Assembly (NCBI RefSeq): GCF_001949145.1
Contig: NW_019091406.1
Coordinates: 1,361,311-1,425,310 of the forward strand
DNA: 64,000 bases
Reading direction: 5' to 3'
Source of the DNA: Acanthaster planci
Lineage: Eukaryota > Echinodermata > Asteroidea > Valvatida > Acanthasteridae
The translations under genes were made by a program, and so were the position numbers. This document shows, in pieces, positions 24,801-34,474 of this stretch. Each line of letters starts with the position of its first letter. Within the stretch, counting starts at the first letter, position 1. Under the pieces are notes generated by a model. It was not told the DNA's origin and searched no databases. It saw nothing but the letters and a program-made list of their open reading frames with translations.

Positions 24801-27800
24801 TATCCCGGTTTTCGCGAAATGATATCCTCTAGCAAATGAGTGCCAATACTGTGTCGTACACAACAATGGAAGGTGCAAAAAAATTTTAATTAACAACAAA
24901 TTACAAACCACGAACGGCAATAACAAAACAAAAACCACAGCAAATGCACAGCAATGGTTGTAGAAAAAGGAACTCGCTTTGTGGCCAACCTTAACCAGGG
25001 CCAGTTTATTCATGACAATGCGCAACAGCAGCCTAGCAGAAAATCACGCCGGTGCATATAAGCATCATCTCACAGCTCTGACGAACCTGTTTTGACGCGA
25101 ACATGGCAATTTGTAATTTTTGTTACGACAACGATTTACACAACGTTTCCCTCTGGGATTACGCCTGTACTTTCTGCGCTTACTGCTTGACAGTGTCTAT
25201 GAAATCACAGCGGCTCTGTCAGAATAAATTGGCAGTTATTCCACGCCATAAAATTGGGCGTGGAAAACAGTGGAGGGAAAAAAGACACTTAGACAAAGAC
25301 TCGTTCGCAACTGATGAGCATGAAAACCTACGTGACTTTAAGCGGCGGATTATTAATGCCAATGGCTCAACTCCCCCTCAAACCTACCTCGCTAGATTTC
25401 GGGGGCTTCTGACGTTCCGGCAAATGCAAACCGCCTTCTCGTCCCAACAAGACAAATGCATGACAAATGTAAGGAATATGGGGAAAATATGCAATCTGTG
25501 ACCTATACTTTATACATTTCACGTCACCCATGGGAAATTAACTCATCTCGGGGACCGGCTTCTAGATGCCTTAATGCAGTCTCGGCCGTTTTTCCCAAAC
25601 GTAATTCACAGAGTCCAAACAGTTTAGTTTAATGGCGCTGGGGTGGAAAACGGAATTATACGGTGATGCGAGGGCATGATTGATGAGCTATGTTCCCCAT
25701 TATTTCCAAAGGATGAGTAATCACGGTATCCATCAGAGACAATGGGTGCGACGAGGTTGAGTGAAATCCACTCAGTCGAATGTTGAGTGCCTGTTCAAAC
25801 CCTTGAAATAAGACTGAATTCGGCAATCGTGAATTTACATTGAAGTTAACCTTTCATTTTCGGAGCCTGGGAGTAAAAATAATTGTAACAAAATAAAGTA
25901 TATAAATATATACATGTATATATATTAATGTTACAAATTAATGCCAGTTTTAGAATAATTTGAAAATGTTTTAAGCCAGATTTTTAAAAAATGAAAGTGA
26001 GGCGTGGAATCCCAATATGTCTGGCACCACCCAGCCCAATTGCATTCAGTGTGCAAGATTCAGGGAACACATTTGAAAATGCCTTACCTGATTTCCCATA
26101 AGAATTGTGCTTTGAATCCTTTTGTCTCATGAAAGAGTGAAATTTCGCTCGTTACACAATAAAACAGTCGACCAACTCGTTACAAGGTGATACCTGACGC
26201 ACGCATGTTTGGTGCAGGTAGTCGAACCGATTTTTTTTTCTGTTTTCCGTTGAGTTACACTCAACCATTAGCATTCGAGCGCACTCACCTGCGTCAACTG
26301 TTGCTATGGGTTATGGCCTTGAATCAGCGTGTAACGACAACGTAGCATTACATTCATTACTCTCAACTATTCTCCTGAAGACCTGATAAAGACCGTGTTA
26401 ACCTTGAACAAATGTAGAAAAGATAAGTGAAACAAAAGAGGGCAGCGGCGTTGGAAATCAAATTGATTCAGACGCTGAGGTTTGAATGATTAACGCCTTT
26501 TGTTGTCGATATCAAAGGCTTAGATTTGATGTCCATGTATGTGTTTGAATGGTGATGAAATCAGCGAAGTCGATTTGTCAAGATAGGACGGACGGAAACA
26601 GTATCACTCGTGCTTGTGTTTTCCCTTTATACGTGTAGCCAAACCTCTCCAACCCTCCAACCCATGGGCGTCACTAAAATTTTATCCAGGGGGAGGGCAT
26701 GACTCATCATTGAGCCCCGATCTGGACCAATAGAGGGCGCATTTTTCTTAGAAACAGAGGCTCCTTTGGTCGGAACTGAGCTTCGCCGGTTCACAAACGG
26801 CTTTGAAATGCACGCGTTACTAACAAAATGATCAACACGGCTCTTTTAAGCGATGGGGGTGCTCTACTCAAGGCGAAAAGCAAAAAGGGTCGATTCCGAG
26901 GTATTCTTGTTTCCGTTTCCTTAGTTCCCCAGGCTTTTTACTGTTAATTTCTCTTTTTGGGAGATGAGGATGAGGCAGGTGGGGAGTGCCCACCCGCCTC
27001 CCCTTCCCAACTATGGTCCAACCTTTGATTATGGCTTTACTGCGGGTATACTTTGTGTTATCGTTGATCGATGGAGAGAGAATAAAACACAATTGTTTCA
27101 CTGCAACTATTTCCTGTCTATATATTTGTGAACTTGCAACAGGTTATGTGTATGTATATTATCTGGGGAAGGTGACTAGGGTTTATATTTGGGACAGCTA
27201 AATATGTACAGGGATTGCAGATGAAAACACATCAGCCATACATGTGGCGCGGATCATAAATGCTGTTCTGCTTTATCGGTTTCTGCTACTGTGCAGACAC
27301 TCATAGGGTTTGAGGGAAAATTGGTGAGTAATAACAGAAGTTTACGGCTGTATCTTCTTTAAAAAGGAGTGCCTTCATTGGCTTACGAGGAGCTTCCTAC
27401 AAAAATCGAAAAGATACGGAAATACCTGAAATCTAGCATTTGAACATGTTTTGTTTTTGAGTTTCAAAACTTTCATTCGATGAGGTTTGGATAGCCACCA
27501 TATTCACCTTATTGGACGAAAATATGGCGACCTCTTTTATGTGTGTATGGTCACTGTCGTATAACTTCAACTTTTTGCCATAGGCCTATCTGGATTCGTT
27601 TCCCAGCAGGTATCAAGATATTTTTCTCTTCTATTCATAGGCCAAGAAAATGCTGTGCTTTCCGGAGTGATAACGCAGGTTGCGGATCAATTCACTAAGT
27701 GAGTAAACGTATCTCGACCCATTTTCGAAGAAGGGTGCACATGAAGGGATCGATTGTCGTTAGCAGGGTCACACTCAACCACAGACGAACACACCAGTGC

Positions 27801-30800
27801 CTCATTTAGCTACGGTGGCCCTTGATGGACCTTTCAAATGCATGCAGCACTAACGGCGAAGCGATTCATGCTCGCCTTGCTGCTGTCGATCCTGTATTAT
27901 GAGAAGTCGACTGTGTATTGTGCCTAACGAGAGCCAACTGTCTTGCTTTTTACTTGCTGCTCAGGGCCTTGGGAGTCAGTGAAATCAGGGAAGAGCTGTC
28001 ATCTAGAATTGAACTCATCGAAAAGAAAAAAGAAAGTAAGTTGCGGTAAACAACTCATTTATATTATTTAGAGGCGCTACGTCTTAATGCTACTTGGGTA
28101 AAAAATTGAAAACTATTACGGCCTCTAAATTTATATACGTAAAGAAAATGCTTTTCGCTGGTGAAGTTGAACACACGGTTGATTCAAACATCCGTGCCAC
28201 TCTTTCTCTCCAGATCGCGTCCACCTGTAATAATAAGAAATTTACTCTAAGTTCAACAGAGATTTGCAGTTTTTGTCAAAGAATGTTCCAGCTTTGCTAA
28301 CGTTGATGATGGCAAAGATTTCTTACAACGATCGTCACGCACGTGCTCAGAATAATGAAACGCCCGGCAGTAGTGCAATCCGTCTGTCAAGAAAAAACAC
28401 GCCCCTTTTTTGCCCGTTTGCGAGCCTCTTGGCCAATCAGAATGCTGGCTCGAACACGGGCAAAAAGGGCCGAGGTTTTCTCTGGACAGACAGGGTGCAT
28501 TACTCACAACTCGCTCTCGGTGTACAAAGTTTTGTCGAAAATGGGGTAAAACAAATAAGGCATGGTTTCCACTGTATCGTTAGCCTAGACCCGTAAGGGT
28601 GGAAGTTTACTAAGCAGCCCAAGCTTGTAAGTAGGGCCCAGTTGGACAGATTGGGCATGCCACTTCTAGCTTTAGCAGCCTCCCCTTGATGCCAGCACTG
28701 CAGCAGCAGTTATACAAAACAACCGGTCTTTCATAGTTTTTTCTGAAGAATACCTAAGGCTTGCTGAATACACGTGTCGGAATTCATCTTTATTTTAAGT
28801 CTCCTATTTGTGACATAAACTTACGTAAAGCCTCGTTTTTTTCACAGTTGAAGGATTGAAGGCAATCGAAATTGAAAAATGCAAACTGGAGTTGAAGAAC
28901 TTGAAGGAAGAGCTACTGAATGCGAAAAGGTAGAGCGCATTTCTGTGATTCCAGACAAAGGCTTTTCCCAATTTCATTCGTATTAGCGCGTCCGTGTAAC
29001 TAAAAACTGTTCACTTCTTGACTGATTTTGTCCTAATTGCCCGATGTAGCCTTACTATTGTGCGCTTGTCATTGACACAGTTACGGTCCTCCTTTCTGCA
29101 GTAGGCATGTGAAATTCTGCAAATGCGCCATCCCTGAGCGGGATGAGAAGAAGATTGTGGCCCGACGAGACGTGCCCAAGTACCCCAAGGTAAGAGCCAA
29201 GATCCACGGTGGGCTTGGGCTTGTGTGATTTCCAGATTCGAGAATATCAAAAATCGGAAATGCGAGATGAAAAGTCTGCGAGAAGAAATCGTAAGGACTT
29301 GTCTCAAAACAGAAACCTTCCACATTCTCAAATTTTGTCATTTGATTCAGTCATTCCTTTCAATAACGAAAGATTGAGTTTCTCTTCTCTGGACCTTTGG
29401 ACGGGAGAAATTCCAAGTAAGAAAAGGAAATGCAGTAAACATCAGATTTGTTTTGACGCCAGAGAAGAAACTAATATTTCATTTGTGGCCGAATATTGTG
29501 TCGCTTCAAAATCTGGATAGTCTTTCAGTATAATTGTTTATTTCATATAATGACTTTAATTTTGGGCTTTTTGTCTAGTACACCCTGTCACAAGAGACAA
29601 CTGAGTACTTGAAGAAGCCCGCCTTTGATATCTGGCACTGGGAATCCAATGAGGTCAGTTTGATCAAATGCAGTCGAGATTTTGGCGCCAAAAGTAAGGA
29701 CTGGGAAACCAGCAAGCGGCCGCTTTTTTGGGACTCATTTCCCACGTCTTGCAATGAGGTTGGAAACCTTAAACAAGCATCGACCGTGGCTGGTTCGAAC
29801 CCCATTAGGCCTACATGTAGTTTTGAAACGACCCCTAGAACCATCTAAAGGTATCGCTGTAATCAATACGGTGATTCACAGAAGTGCGCCTCCACGAGTT
29901 TGCCACGCGTTGGCCTATTACAAAAAGCGATTTTTTTTTCGACCCAACACGCGTTTGTCAAAGGTCGACAGATTTCGTGCGTTGTGATTTGCCAACGCGT
30001 TGCAAACTCATGGAGGCGCACTATTGTGAATCGCCATATTTGTTTGAATACAAACATTTAAAATGCACCTTTTTGTCTCAGTTACTGGTAACTTTCTTCT
30101 TAACTTTTGTTTCATTATTTCAAAGGGAAATTTTACTGCCTCTGTTCGTTTTACACTAATAAATATTTCCACAATTATGAGCAAAACTGTGATTTCACCC
30201 CCAGGAAAAAAGCCAAAATGTTACATTTGTGAATGTGAAAGTCGTGGATTTTTGTAAATCTTGCTGGACTAAACTTTCTTTGATGATTCAGTGTTGTTTA
30301 CGTGCATGGCAATGGGCGAACACCAACCCCTTTCTCAAAAATATTTTCACTAAGTAAATTCTAGGTTCACGATTTTAATTAAAAATCCTATGCAATGAAC
30401 TTTGTCTCCCCTGGATGCTATCACAATACCAGCGCCCTCCATTGTTCAGGAAAGCATGAATAATTTTAATTGATTAAAAAAGTGGGCTTTTTTATGCGTT
30501 TAATCAAATGGTAGTGTAAAGGAGTTTTCATACACTGCGGCTACACTTTCAGTGCACGACAATCCACTGTGAGGTGCGTTTTTGAGGACGACGACCCACA
30601 CGAGCTATCATTGGGCGCAGCGTAACCTTTTTGATGTGATGTCGACGGCGATGCTGATGATTTTCCTTACTTATTTTGGTGGGTTTTTTGTTTGGTTTTT
30701 TATTTTTCTTTAGATGTTGTGCCTGTTGGAACACATGTACTACGAGCTTGGACTGGTGGAGGAGTTCAGTATTAACTCACTGGTGCTTAAACGATTTTTG

Positions 30801-33800
30801 GTACGAAACGTATTTGATTATGTAGGCCTAAAGGTGTTTACATCTTCATATGAATCGAAATGGCACAATGTGAAGATAATGCGATTCTCCAAGATTCTCC
30901 TTGGATTTCAAAACGTCTGTCTGTGAAACACATTTTCATCTTGACTTCTTGTTTCCCCAGCTGTGTGTTCAAGAGAACTACCGCCACAATCCCTTCCACA
31001 ACTTCCGACACTGCTTCTGCGTGACACAGATGATGTACGGAATGATCCACCTCTGCAACCTGAGCTCAATACTGTCCCGGATGGAGTTGGGAATTCTGCT
31101 GACGTCAGCACTCTGTCACGACTTGGACCACCCGGGATACAACAACACGTAGGCTTCCTTTCATTCGTCAGTTTGTTGGTTTGGTTTGTCTTTGTTTTCG
31201 TTTCATATTTAATTTTTATTCCAAATTGAACAACCTCAGTACTGGGGTGATTATCATCAGTTTAAGGTCGCGTGTGAAACGAAATTATTGAGGGAAAAGA
31301 ATACGCCCATAGTCTGATCAGAGCTGTTGAGAAGGAGTTGCGACGTAAGAGTCTAAATTGTTGGAAGCAAAATGGTGGGTTATACACATTAACATATTAC
31401 AATGGACTTGCTTGTTTATCGTGGATCCGGATTGCGATCAGCGATCCTTAATTGGTTCACTGACACCAGAACGCGCCTAATGCATAGCACCAGCGTCAGG
31501 ATCGCTGATCGAGATCCAGAACCGTATGAAACAAACAGGCCCAATTTACCCGCATGCTGTACAACACACTCAATGAACAAAGTCTGAAGCTGGAGGTATT
31601 CTCTCTGCATAAAGCTCTGACTCTGACAAACAGCTGCCATTAAATCTCACAGGCAGGATTCCGAAATCCAGTACATAAAAAGTAGAGTTAGAATGAAAGA
31701 TGAGCTGCTTTAAACGTGGGTAATAATCCACTATTCGGACCATCTTTTTTTCCCAAAATAAAGTCCAGGCGTGAACGTTTACATAATGTTGGAGCAAATC
31801 TCACTGCACTTGTTTAGCATAGATTATTCGTGAAGGAGACATTTACTCAGCAAAAACAGGTTACCAATCAAAGTATCTTGCACGCGACTGGTGCTCGGCG
31901 TGTTCGGCTTAAAGTTTAGCGCATATATTATTTTCCTAAGAAACGCTTTTATCTTTTGCATTTCTATGAATGCGCCCTAGTGTAAGGCTGCATCAAATTC
32001 TGTTGTCTAAAGCTAGGTTTACCTCAAGTCTTTGCTCCATTGGAAATACGTGGGGATGCGCCGACAAGAGACGTATGTCCGTAGTTCTGCGAGAAGCTTT
32101 TTTCGAACACGACACGTTCAGCGGGTTCACCTTAGTCACAAACACGGTTGCAAACCGAACTTCTCTTGCAAAGCATCAGAATCCTTCTATGGGCCTAATG
32201 ACGCTCTTTCTTCGCAAACTTTCCGTGTACAGGTACCAAATCAATGCACGCACAGACCTAGCGATCCGCTACAACGACATATCCCCGCTGGAGAACCACC
32301 ATTGTGCCGTGGCCTTTAAGATCATCGGTAACCCTGACTGTAACATTTTCGCCAACACCGAACCGGACACGTTCAAGGTGATTCGCCAGGTATGGGGCGC
32401 GATATCAGAATATCTGTACCTTCTTATTTTGTTCAAGAAACATCGCTTTCAAAGAAACATTACTTGCATAAAGCACCATTGTAAAATTTAAAACTCATTT
32501 CCAGTGTTTACTTATCCTTTTACCGTGCAATTCCACCTCGTCTCGAAGATTGAATTTATATATATCACGCCGAAAAAAAGCTCTTGAAATAATAAAAGGT
32601 TTTTTTTTTGTTACTGATCTATAAATCTCCTATTTTAGGGCATCATTATGCTCATCTTGGCTACCGACATGGCTCGCCACAGCGAGATACTCGACCAATT
32701 CAAGAAATACGTGGAGAGTGGGTTCAATTTCAACAACGAGGAACATCTCAACTATGTAAGAACGGATATTACAGCACTAATTTTTTTCCTATTAAAAATC
32801 ATTTCTAACTTATTGTTAGAAAATGACATTTTCATTTTTGGCATAAAAATTTTTTCCACTTTTGGTACTGGACTTTTGAATAGTGTAGTCAACAGTCCAG
32901 ATTCCTAATGGATGATGCACGACTGTGGTAGGCGGTTGTAGGTGGTCATTTGTCCACGATCGCCAGTTATCAATGACAGATAGTGACAAGTCGATCAATG
33001 AGTGACTGTCGGGAATTTATTGCGTTTACAGTTGAAAATGCTGTTGATCAAGTGTTGTGACATATCCAATGAAGTGCGACCTATGGAGGTCTCTGAGCCT
33101 TGGGTGGACTGCCTGTTGGAGGAATACTTCATGCAGGTTATTAATATTCATCGTCATTATTTCATGAATATTCATATCATATTTTAGCATAAATATCAAT
33201 TAATGATCATTGCAAAAGCGCTCGCCTTTCTCCTTCTACCGTATTTCTTTTTACAAAATAATTTTCAGAGTGACCGAGAAAAGAAAGAGGGCCTTCCGGT
33301 AGCGTCCTTCATGGACCGGGATAAAGTCACCAAGCCGACCTCACAGATTGGTTTCATCAAGTTTGTCTTGATTCCCATGTTCGAGGTGGTTGCCAAGGTG
33401 AACTTGCCGCTTACATGCAGACGTTTTCAGCCTCAGGGAAATAGTACCTCGCTAACCACACTTTGGGTAGTGGCAACGAGAATTGTCGACTTTCTGAAAG
33501 TTCGCACCGCTGTCGCATCACCTTTGAATAGTTTCATTTTGGTTTTAATAGAATTACAAACGGTCGACTGTTCGGCAGATACTGATCAGAGGGATGCATC
33601 TTATTTGTATTTACCATTTCTTCACACGGCAGGTATTTGCTGTATTGGATATCTCCATGGTCCAGCCACTTCGAGAAGCCTTGTTCCGCTATGAGGACCT
33701 GAAAGCCGCAGAAGATGCGGCCAAAGAAGAGGTAATGGGGATGGGCTAATTTCCTCAGAAGTCGAAAACTTAAATTTTTGATAAATTCTGTCCAAAGAGG

Positions 33801-34474
33801 ATTAGACAGAATTTGAACAGTTTTGTTATTACATCGGTCAACATTTCCTTGTGCGCAATACGTTCTTGCTAAATGTGCATCCGTGGTTAAGGCAACAAGC
33901 TACCTACAATGCTTTGCCACGTCTGTACTCCCTTCACAGATATTTTTTACAACAGATTGGGCCGTTTCACTCAGCTCATTGTGGAGAATGGCAGGTCCAT
34001 CGAACAAACGATTTACACATTGTGCCATTAAGAGGTTACCAAGTATAGACTGGCTGGCTTGTCCCGAGTGCCCTCACATGGCTCTGAGAAGGGCAAACAC
34101 ATGACGTAATTTTCATTCCGCACTTAATGGACAGAGTTCATTTGAGTAATAATACAGGTCAAAACTACCGCGTGTGCATTTGGTGTACATGCGTCAATTA
34201 GAACAACAAGTATGCCTATCCCAGAAATCTTTGCACGTCGGTATAGCTGTGATCTATTTCCTTCACAAGATTTTATGAAAAGCACAGACTTATCTTAGTT
34301 TCCCCATCAGTCCTATACCGTGCTTGAGGAAGGATAACAAGTACATGTACACTTGAAAATAATGGTAAAAGTCCATTTATATCTGGAATTCCTTAAAGTT
34401 TTCTTTGTTTCTCCACCCGACAGAAGAAGATGACTGAAACGAATCAACTCCTCGGAATCGACAGCTCCGCCTAA
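12788..34474 (+). CDS. PDE9A: PDE9A, high-affinity cGMP-specific 3',5'-cyclic phosphodiesterase (complete, 17 exons)
   Basis: Hydrolyses cGMP to GMP. Coding exons: 12788-12865, 19351-19421, 23905-23982, 24370-24416, 27641-27698, 27965-28035, 28848-28929, 29102-29189, 29579-29653, 30714-30800, 30961-31148, 32233-32389, 32639-32755, 33032-33136, 33269-33397, 33633-33731, 34424-34474. All have GT-AG borders and the phases join without a break to give 526 residues, close to the human PDE9A2 isoform. The N-terminus matches the PDE9A regulatory region. The catalytic domain has NPFHNFRH (general acid H258, metal ligand H262), [10 protein letters not shown] (metal ligands H298, D299), CCDISNEV (metal ligand D409, E413), Y431, and QIGFIKF (substrate glutamine Q460, clamp F463). 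These match human PDE9A2 H252, H256, H292, D293, D402, E406, Y424, Q453 and F456. MGNGVS at the start fits N-myristoylation. Identity is near certain from many consecutive conserved blocks. Confidence 0.98.
13697..14226. mobile_element. Foldback element with CTACGAAAGCC / AGTGCCATCAA ends
   Basis: The left part (CACTACGAAAGCC, AGTGCCATCAA, GAAAAAGTGAAGT, then ACTTCGT and GAGATATATA) reappears inverted in the right part ending near 14226. Arms are diverged and each about 200 bases. In PDE9A intron 1. Confidence 0.6.
16124..16177. repeat. Two tandem 27-base units
   Basis: ACCGATTGAAAATGTCCATG plus AATTAAA, repeated once with a single change. In PDE9A intron 1. Confidence 0.85.
19351..19421 (+). 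CDS. PDE9A: PDE9A exon 2 (residues 27-50)
   Basis: Bounded by GACTCAG acceptor and GTAAGT donor; ends in phase 2. Encodes [22 protein letters not shown], matching the human stretch [22 protein letters not shown]. Confidence 0.93.
22790..23000 (+). repeat. Interspersed repeat, GAGGGCGC/GGCTCCTTTGGT family, copy 2
   Basis: Contains CTTAGCAACGTGGGCTCCAT, GGCTCTTTTCAATAGATAAG and GTTTCTGCTCGAGGCGGA. Diverged; in PDE9A intron 2. Confidence 0.6.
23616..23706 (+). repeat. G/T-rich tract with quadruplex potential
   Basis: Irregular runs of TTGGG and TGGG units over 90 bases, with far more than four GGG runs in close spacing. In PDE9A intron 2. Confidence 0.8.
23905..23982 (+). CDS. PDE9A: PDE9A exon 3 (residues 50-76)
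   Basis: CTATAAG acceptor, GTGAGT donor. Encodes [19 protein letters not shown], matching human TISLLTTDDAMVSIDPTMP. The split first codon joins exon 2 as Lys. Confidence 0.93.
24370..24416 (+). CDS. PDE9A: PDE9A exon 4 (residues 76-92)
   Basis: A 47-base exon with CTTCCAG acceptor and GTGAGT donor. Encodes [15 protein letters not shown], matching human TPYKVRPVAIKQL. The phases of both borders fit the neighbouring exons. Confidence 0.9.
24417..27640 (+). other. PDE9A intron 4
   Basis: 3.2 kb. The 132-codon open frame at 25103-25501 has no recognisable domain and no splice support. Holds repeat copy 3 at 26.7 kb. Confidence 0.85.
26721..26876 (+). repeat. Interspersed repeat, GAGGGCGC/GGCTCCTTTGGT family, copy 3
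   Basis: Contains CTGGACCAATAGAGGGCGC, AGGCTCCTTTGGTCGGAA, GAAATGCACGCGTTA and CTCTTTTAAGCGATGGGGGT. The shortest and cleanest copy; in PDE9A intron 4. Confidence 0.65.
27641..27698 (+). CDS. PDE9A: PDE9A exon 5 (residues 92-111)
   Basis: ATTCATAG acceptor, GTGAGT donor, 58 bases. Encodes [18 protein letters not shown], matching human EELIQSVLAQVAEQFS. This begins the helical linker before the catalytic domain. Confidence 0.93.
27965..28035 (+). CDS. PDE9A: PDE9A exon 6 (residues 111-135)
   Basis: GCTCAG acceptor, GTAAGT donor. Encodes the charged helical segment [17 protein letters not shown], equivalent to human AFKINELKAEVANHLAVL. Confidence 0.92.
28370..28504. mobile_element. MITE-like foldback in PDE9A intron 6
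   Basis: Arms of about 57 bases at 28370-28426 and 28447-28504 pair with few mismatches (AGTGCAATCCGTCTGTC against the inverse of GACAGACAGGGTGCATTACT; TTTGCCCGTTTGCGAGCC against GGCTCGAACACGGGCAAA). The loop is about 20 bases and contains CCAAT. Confidence 0.75.
28848..28929 (+). CDS. PDE9A: PDE9A exon 7 (residues 135-162)
   Basis: TTTCACAG acceptor, GTAGAG donor. Encodes [20 protein letters not shown], almost the human [20 protein letters not shown]. Confidence 0.95.
29102..29189 (+). CDS. PDE9A: PDE9A exon 8 (residues 162-191)
   Basis: Encodes a segment ending RRDVPKYPK, matching human RRDVPTYPK. The acceptor is a tandem CAGTAG, so splicing at 29102 or 29105 would add or drop one serine. 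Donor is GTAAGA, phase 0. Confidence 0.94.
29579..29653 (+). CDS. PDE9A: PDE9A exon 9 (residues 192-216)
   Basis: TTGTCTAG acceptor, GTCAGT donor, 25 whole codons. Encodes [14 protein letters not shown], matching human RKPTFDVWLWEPNE at the entry to the catalytic domain. Confidence 0.95.
29870..30035. mobile_element. MITE with 52-base terminal inverted repeats in PDE9A intron 9
   Basis: GGTGATTCAC..GTGCGCCTCCACGAGTTTGC at the left is the inverse of GCAAACTCATGGAGGCGCAC..GTGAATCGCC at the right, about 85 percent alike by eye. 166 bases, no coding capacity. Confidence 0.8.
30714..30800 (+). CDS. PDE9A: PDE9A exon 10 (residues 217-245)
   Basis: Long pyrimidine tract before the TTTAG acceptor; GTACGA donor. 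Encodes [18 protein letters not shown], matching human CLEHMYHDLGLVRDFSIN. Confidence 0.96.
30961..31148 (+). CDS. PDE9A: PDE9A exon 11 (residues 246-308, catalytic core)
   Basis: CCCCAG acceptor, GTAGGC donor. Holds [12 protein letters not shown] (general acid H258, metal ligand H262) and [12 protein letters not shown] (metal ligands H298 and D299), the class I phosphodiesterase signature. Confidence 0.98.
31149..32232 (+). other. PDE9A intron 11
   Basis: Contains the imperfect inverted repeat at 31428-31518. Nothing else recognised. Confidence 0.85.
31428..31518. repeat. Imperfect inverted repeat in PDE9A intron 11
   Basis: GATTGCGATCAGCGATCCT and the inverse of AGGATCGCTGATCGAGATCC are separated by about 50 bases. 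Confidence 0.6.
32233..32389 (+). CDS. PDE9A: PDE9A exon 12 (residues 308-360)
   Basis: TGTACAG acceptor, GTATGG donor. Encodes [18 protein letters not shown] and [12 protein letters not shown], nearly identical to the human protein. A 173-codon open frame over this exon is only read-through into both introns. Confidence 0.97.
32639..32755 (+). CDS. PDE9A: PDE9A exon 13 (residues 361-399)
   Basis: TTTTAG acceptor, GTAAGA donor. Encodes [18 protein letters not shown] and NNEEHLNY. It is one residue longer than human between FK and NEEH, which shifts the later catalytic numbering by one. Confidence 0.96.
33032..33136 (+). CDS. PDE9A: PDE9A exon 14 (residues 400-434, second metal site)
   Basis: TTTACAG acceptor, GTTATT donor (weaker than its neighbours). 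Encodes [16 protein letters not shown] and [14 protein letters not shown] with metal ligand D409, E413 and Y431. Confidence 0.97.
33269..33397 (+). CDS. PDE9A: PDE9A exon 15 (residues 435-477, nucleotide pocket)
   Basis: TTTTCAG acceptor, GTGAAC donor. Encodes [19 protein letters not shown] with invariant Q460 that orients the purine and F463 of the hydrophobic clamp. Confidence 0.97.
33633..33731 (+). CDS. PDE9A: PDE9A exon 16 (residues 478-510)
   Basis: ACGGCAG acceptor, GTAATG donor. Encodes the C-terminal helix, including [16 protein letters not shown], like human IMLQPLWESRDRYEELK. Confidence 0.94.
33732..34423 (+). other. PDE9A intron 16
   Basis: Unique sequence without exon-like segments of recognisable similarity. 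Confidence 0.8.
34424..34474 (+). CDS. PDE9A: PDE9A exon 17 and stop (residues 511-526)
   Basis: CCGACAG acceptor followed by 16 codons and TAA at 34472-34474. The tail [16 protein letters not shown] is shorter than the human tail and not conserved, so this last exon is the least certain; its phase fits exon 16. Confidence 0.8.
   Translation, partial: KKMTETNQLLGIDSSA

Noticed and set aside
25103-25501. 132-codon open frame in PDE9A intron 4
   Set aside because: Cysteine-rich start looks tempting but no zinc-finger spacing is seen, and there is no splice or promoter support.
29785-29812. tRNA B-box-like word GGTTCGAACCC
   Set aside because: No A box or cloverleaf upstream; the same applies to GGTTCGAGCCC near 60,042.
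31970-32491. 173-codon open frame
   Set aside because: Only the central part (32233-32389) is PDE9A exon 12; the rest is intron read-through on both sides.
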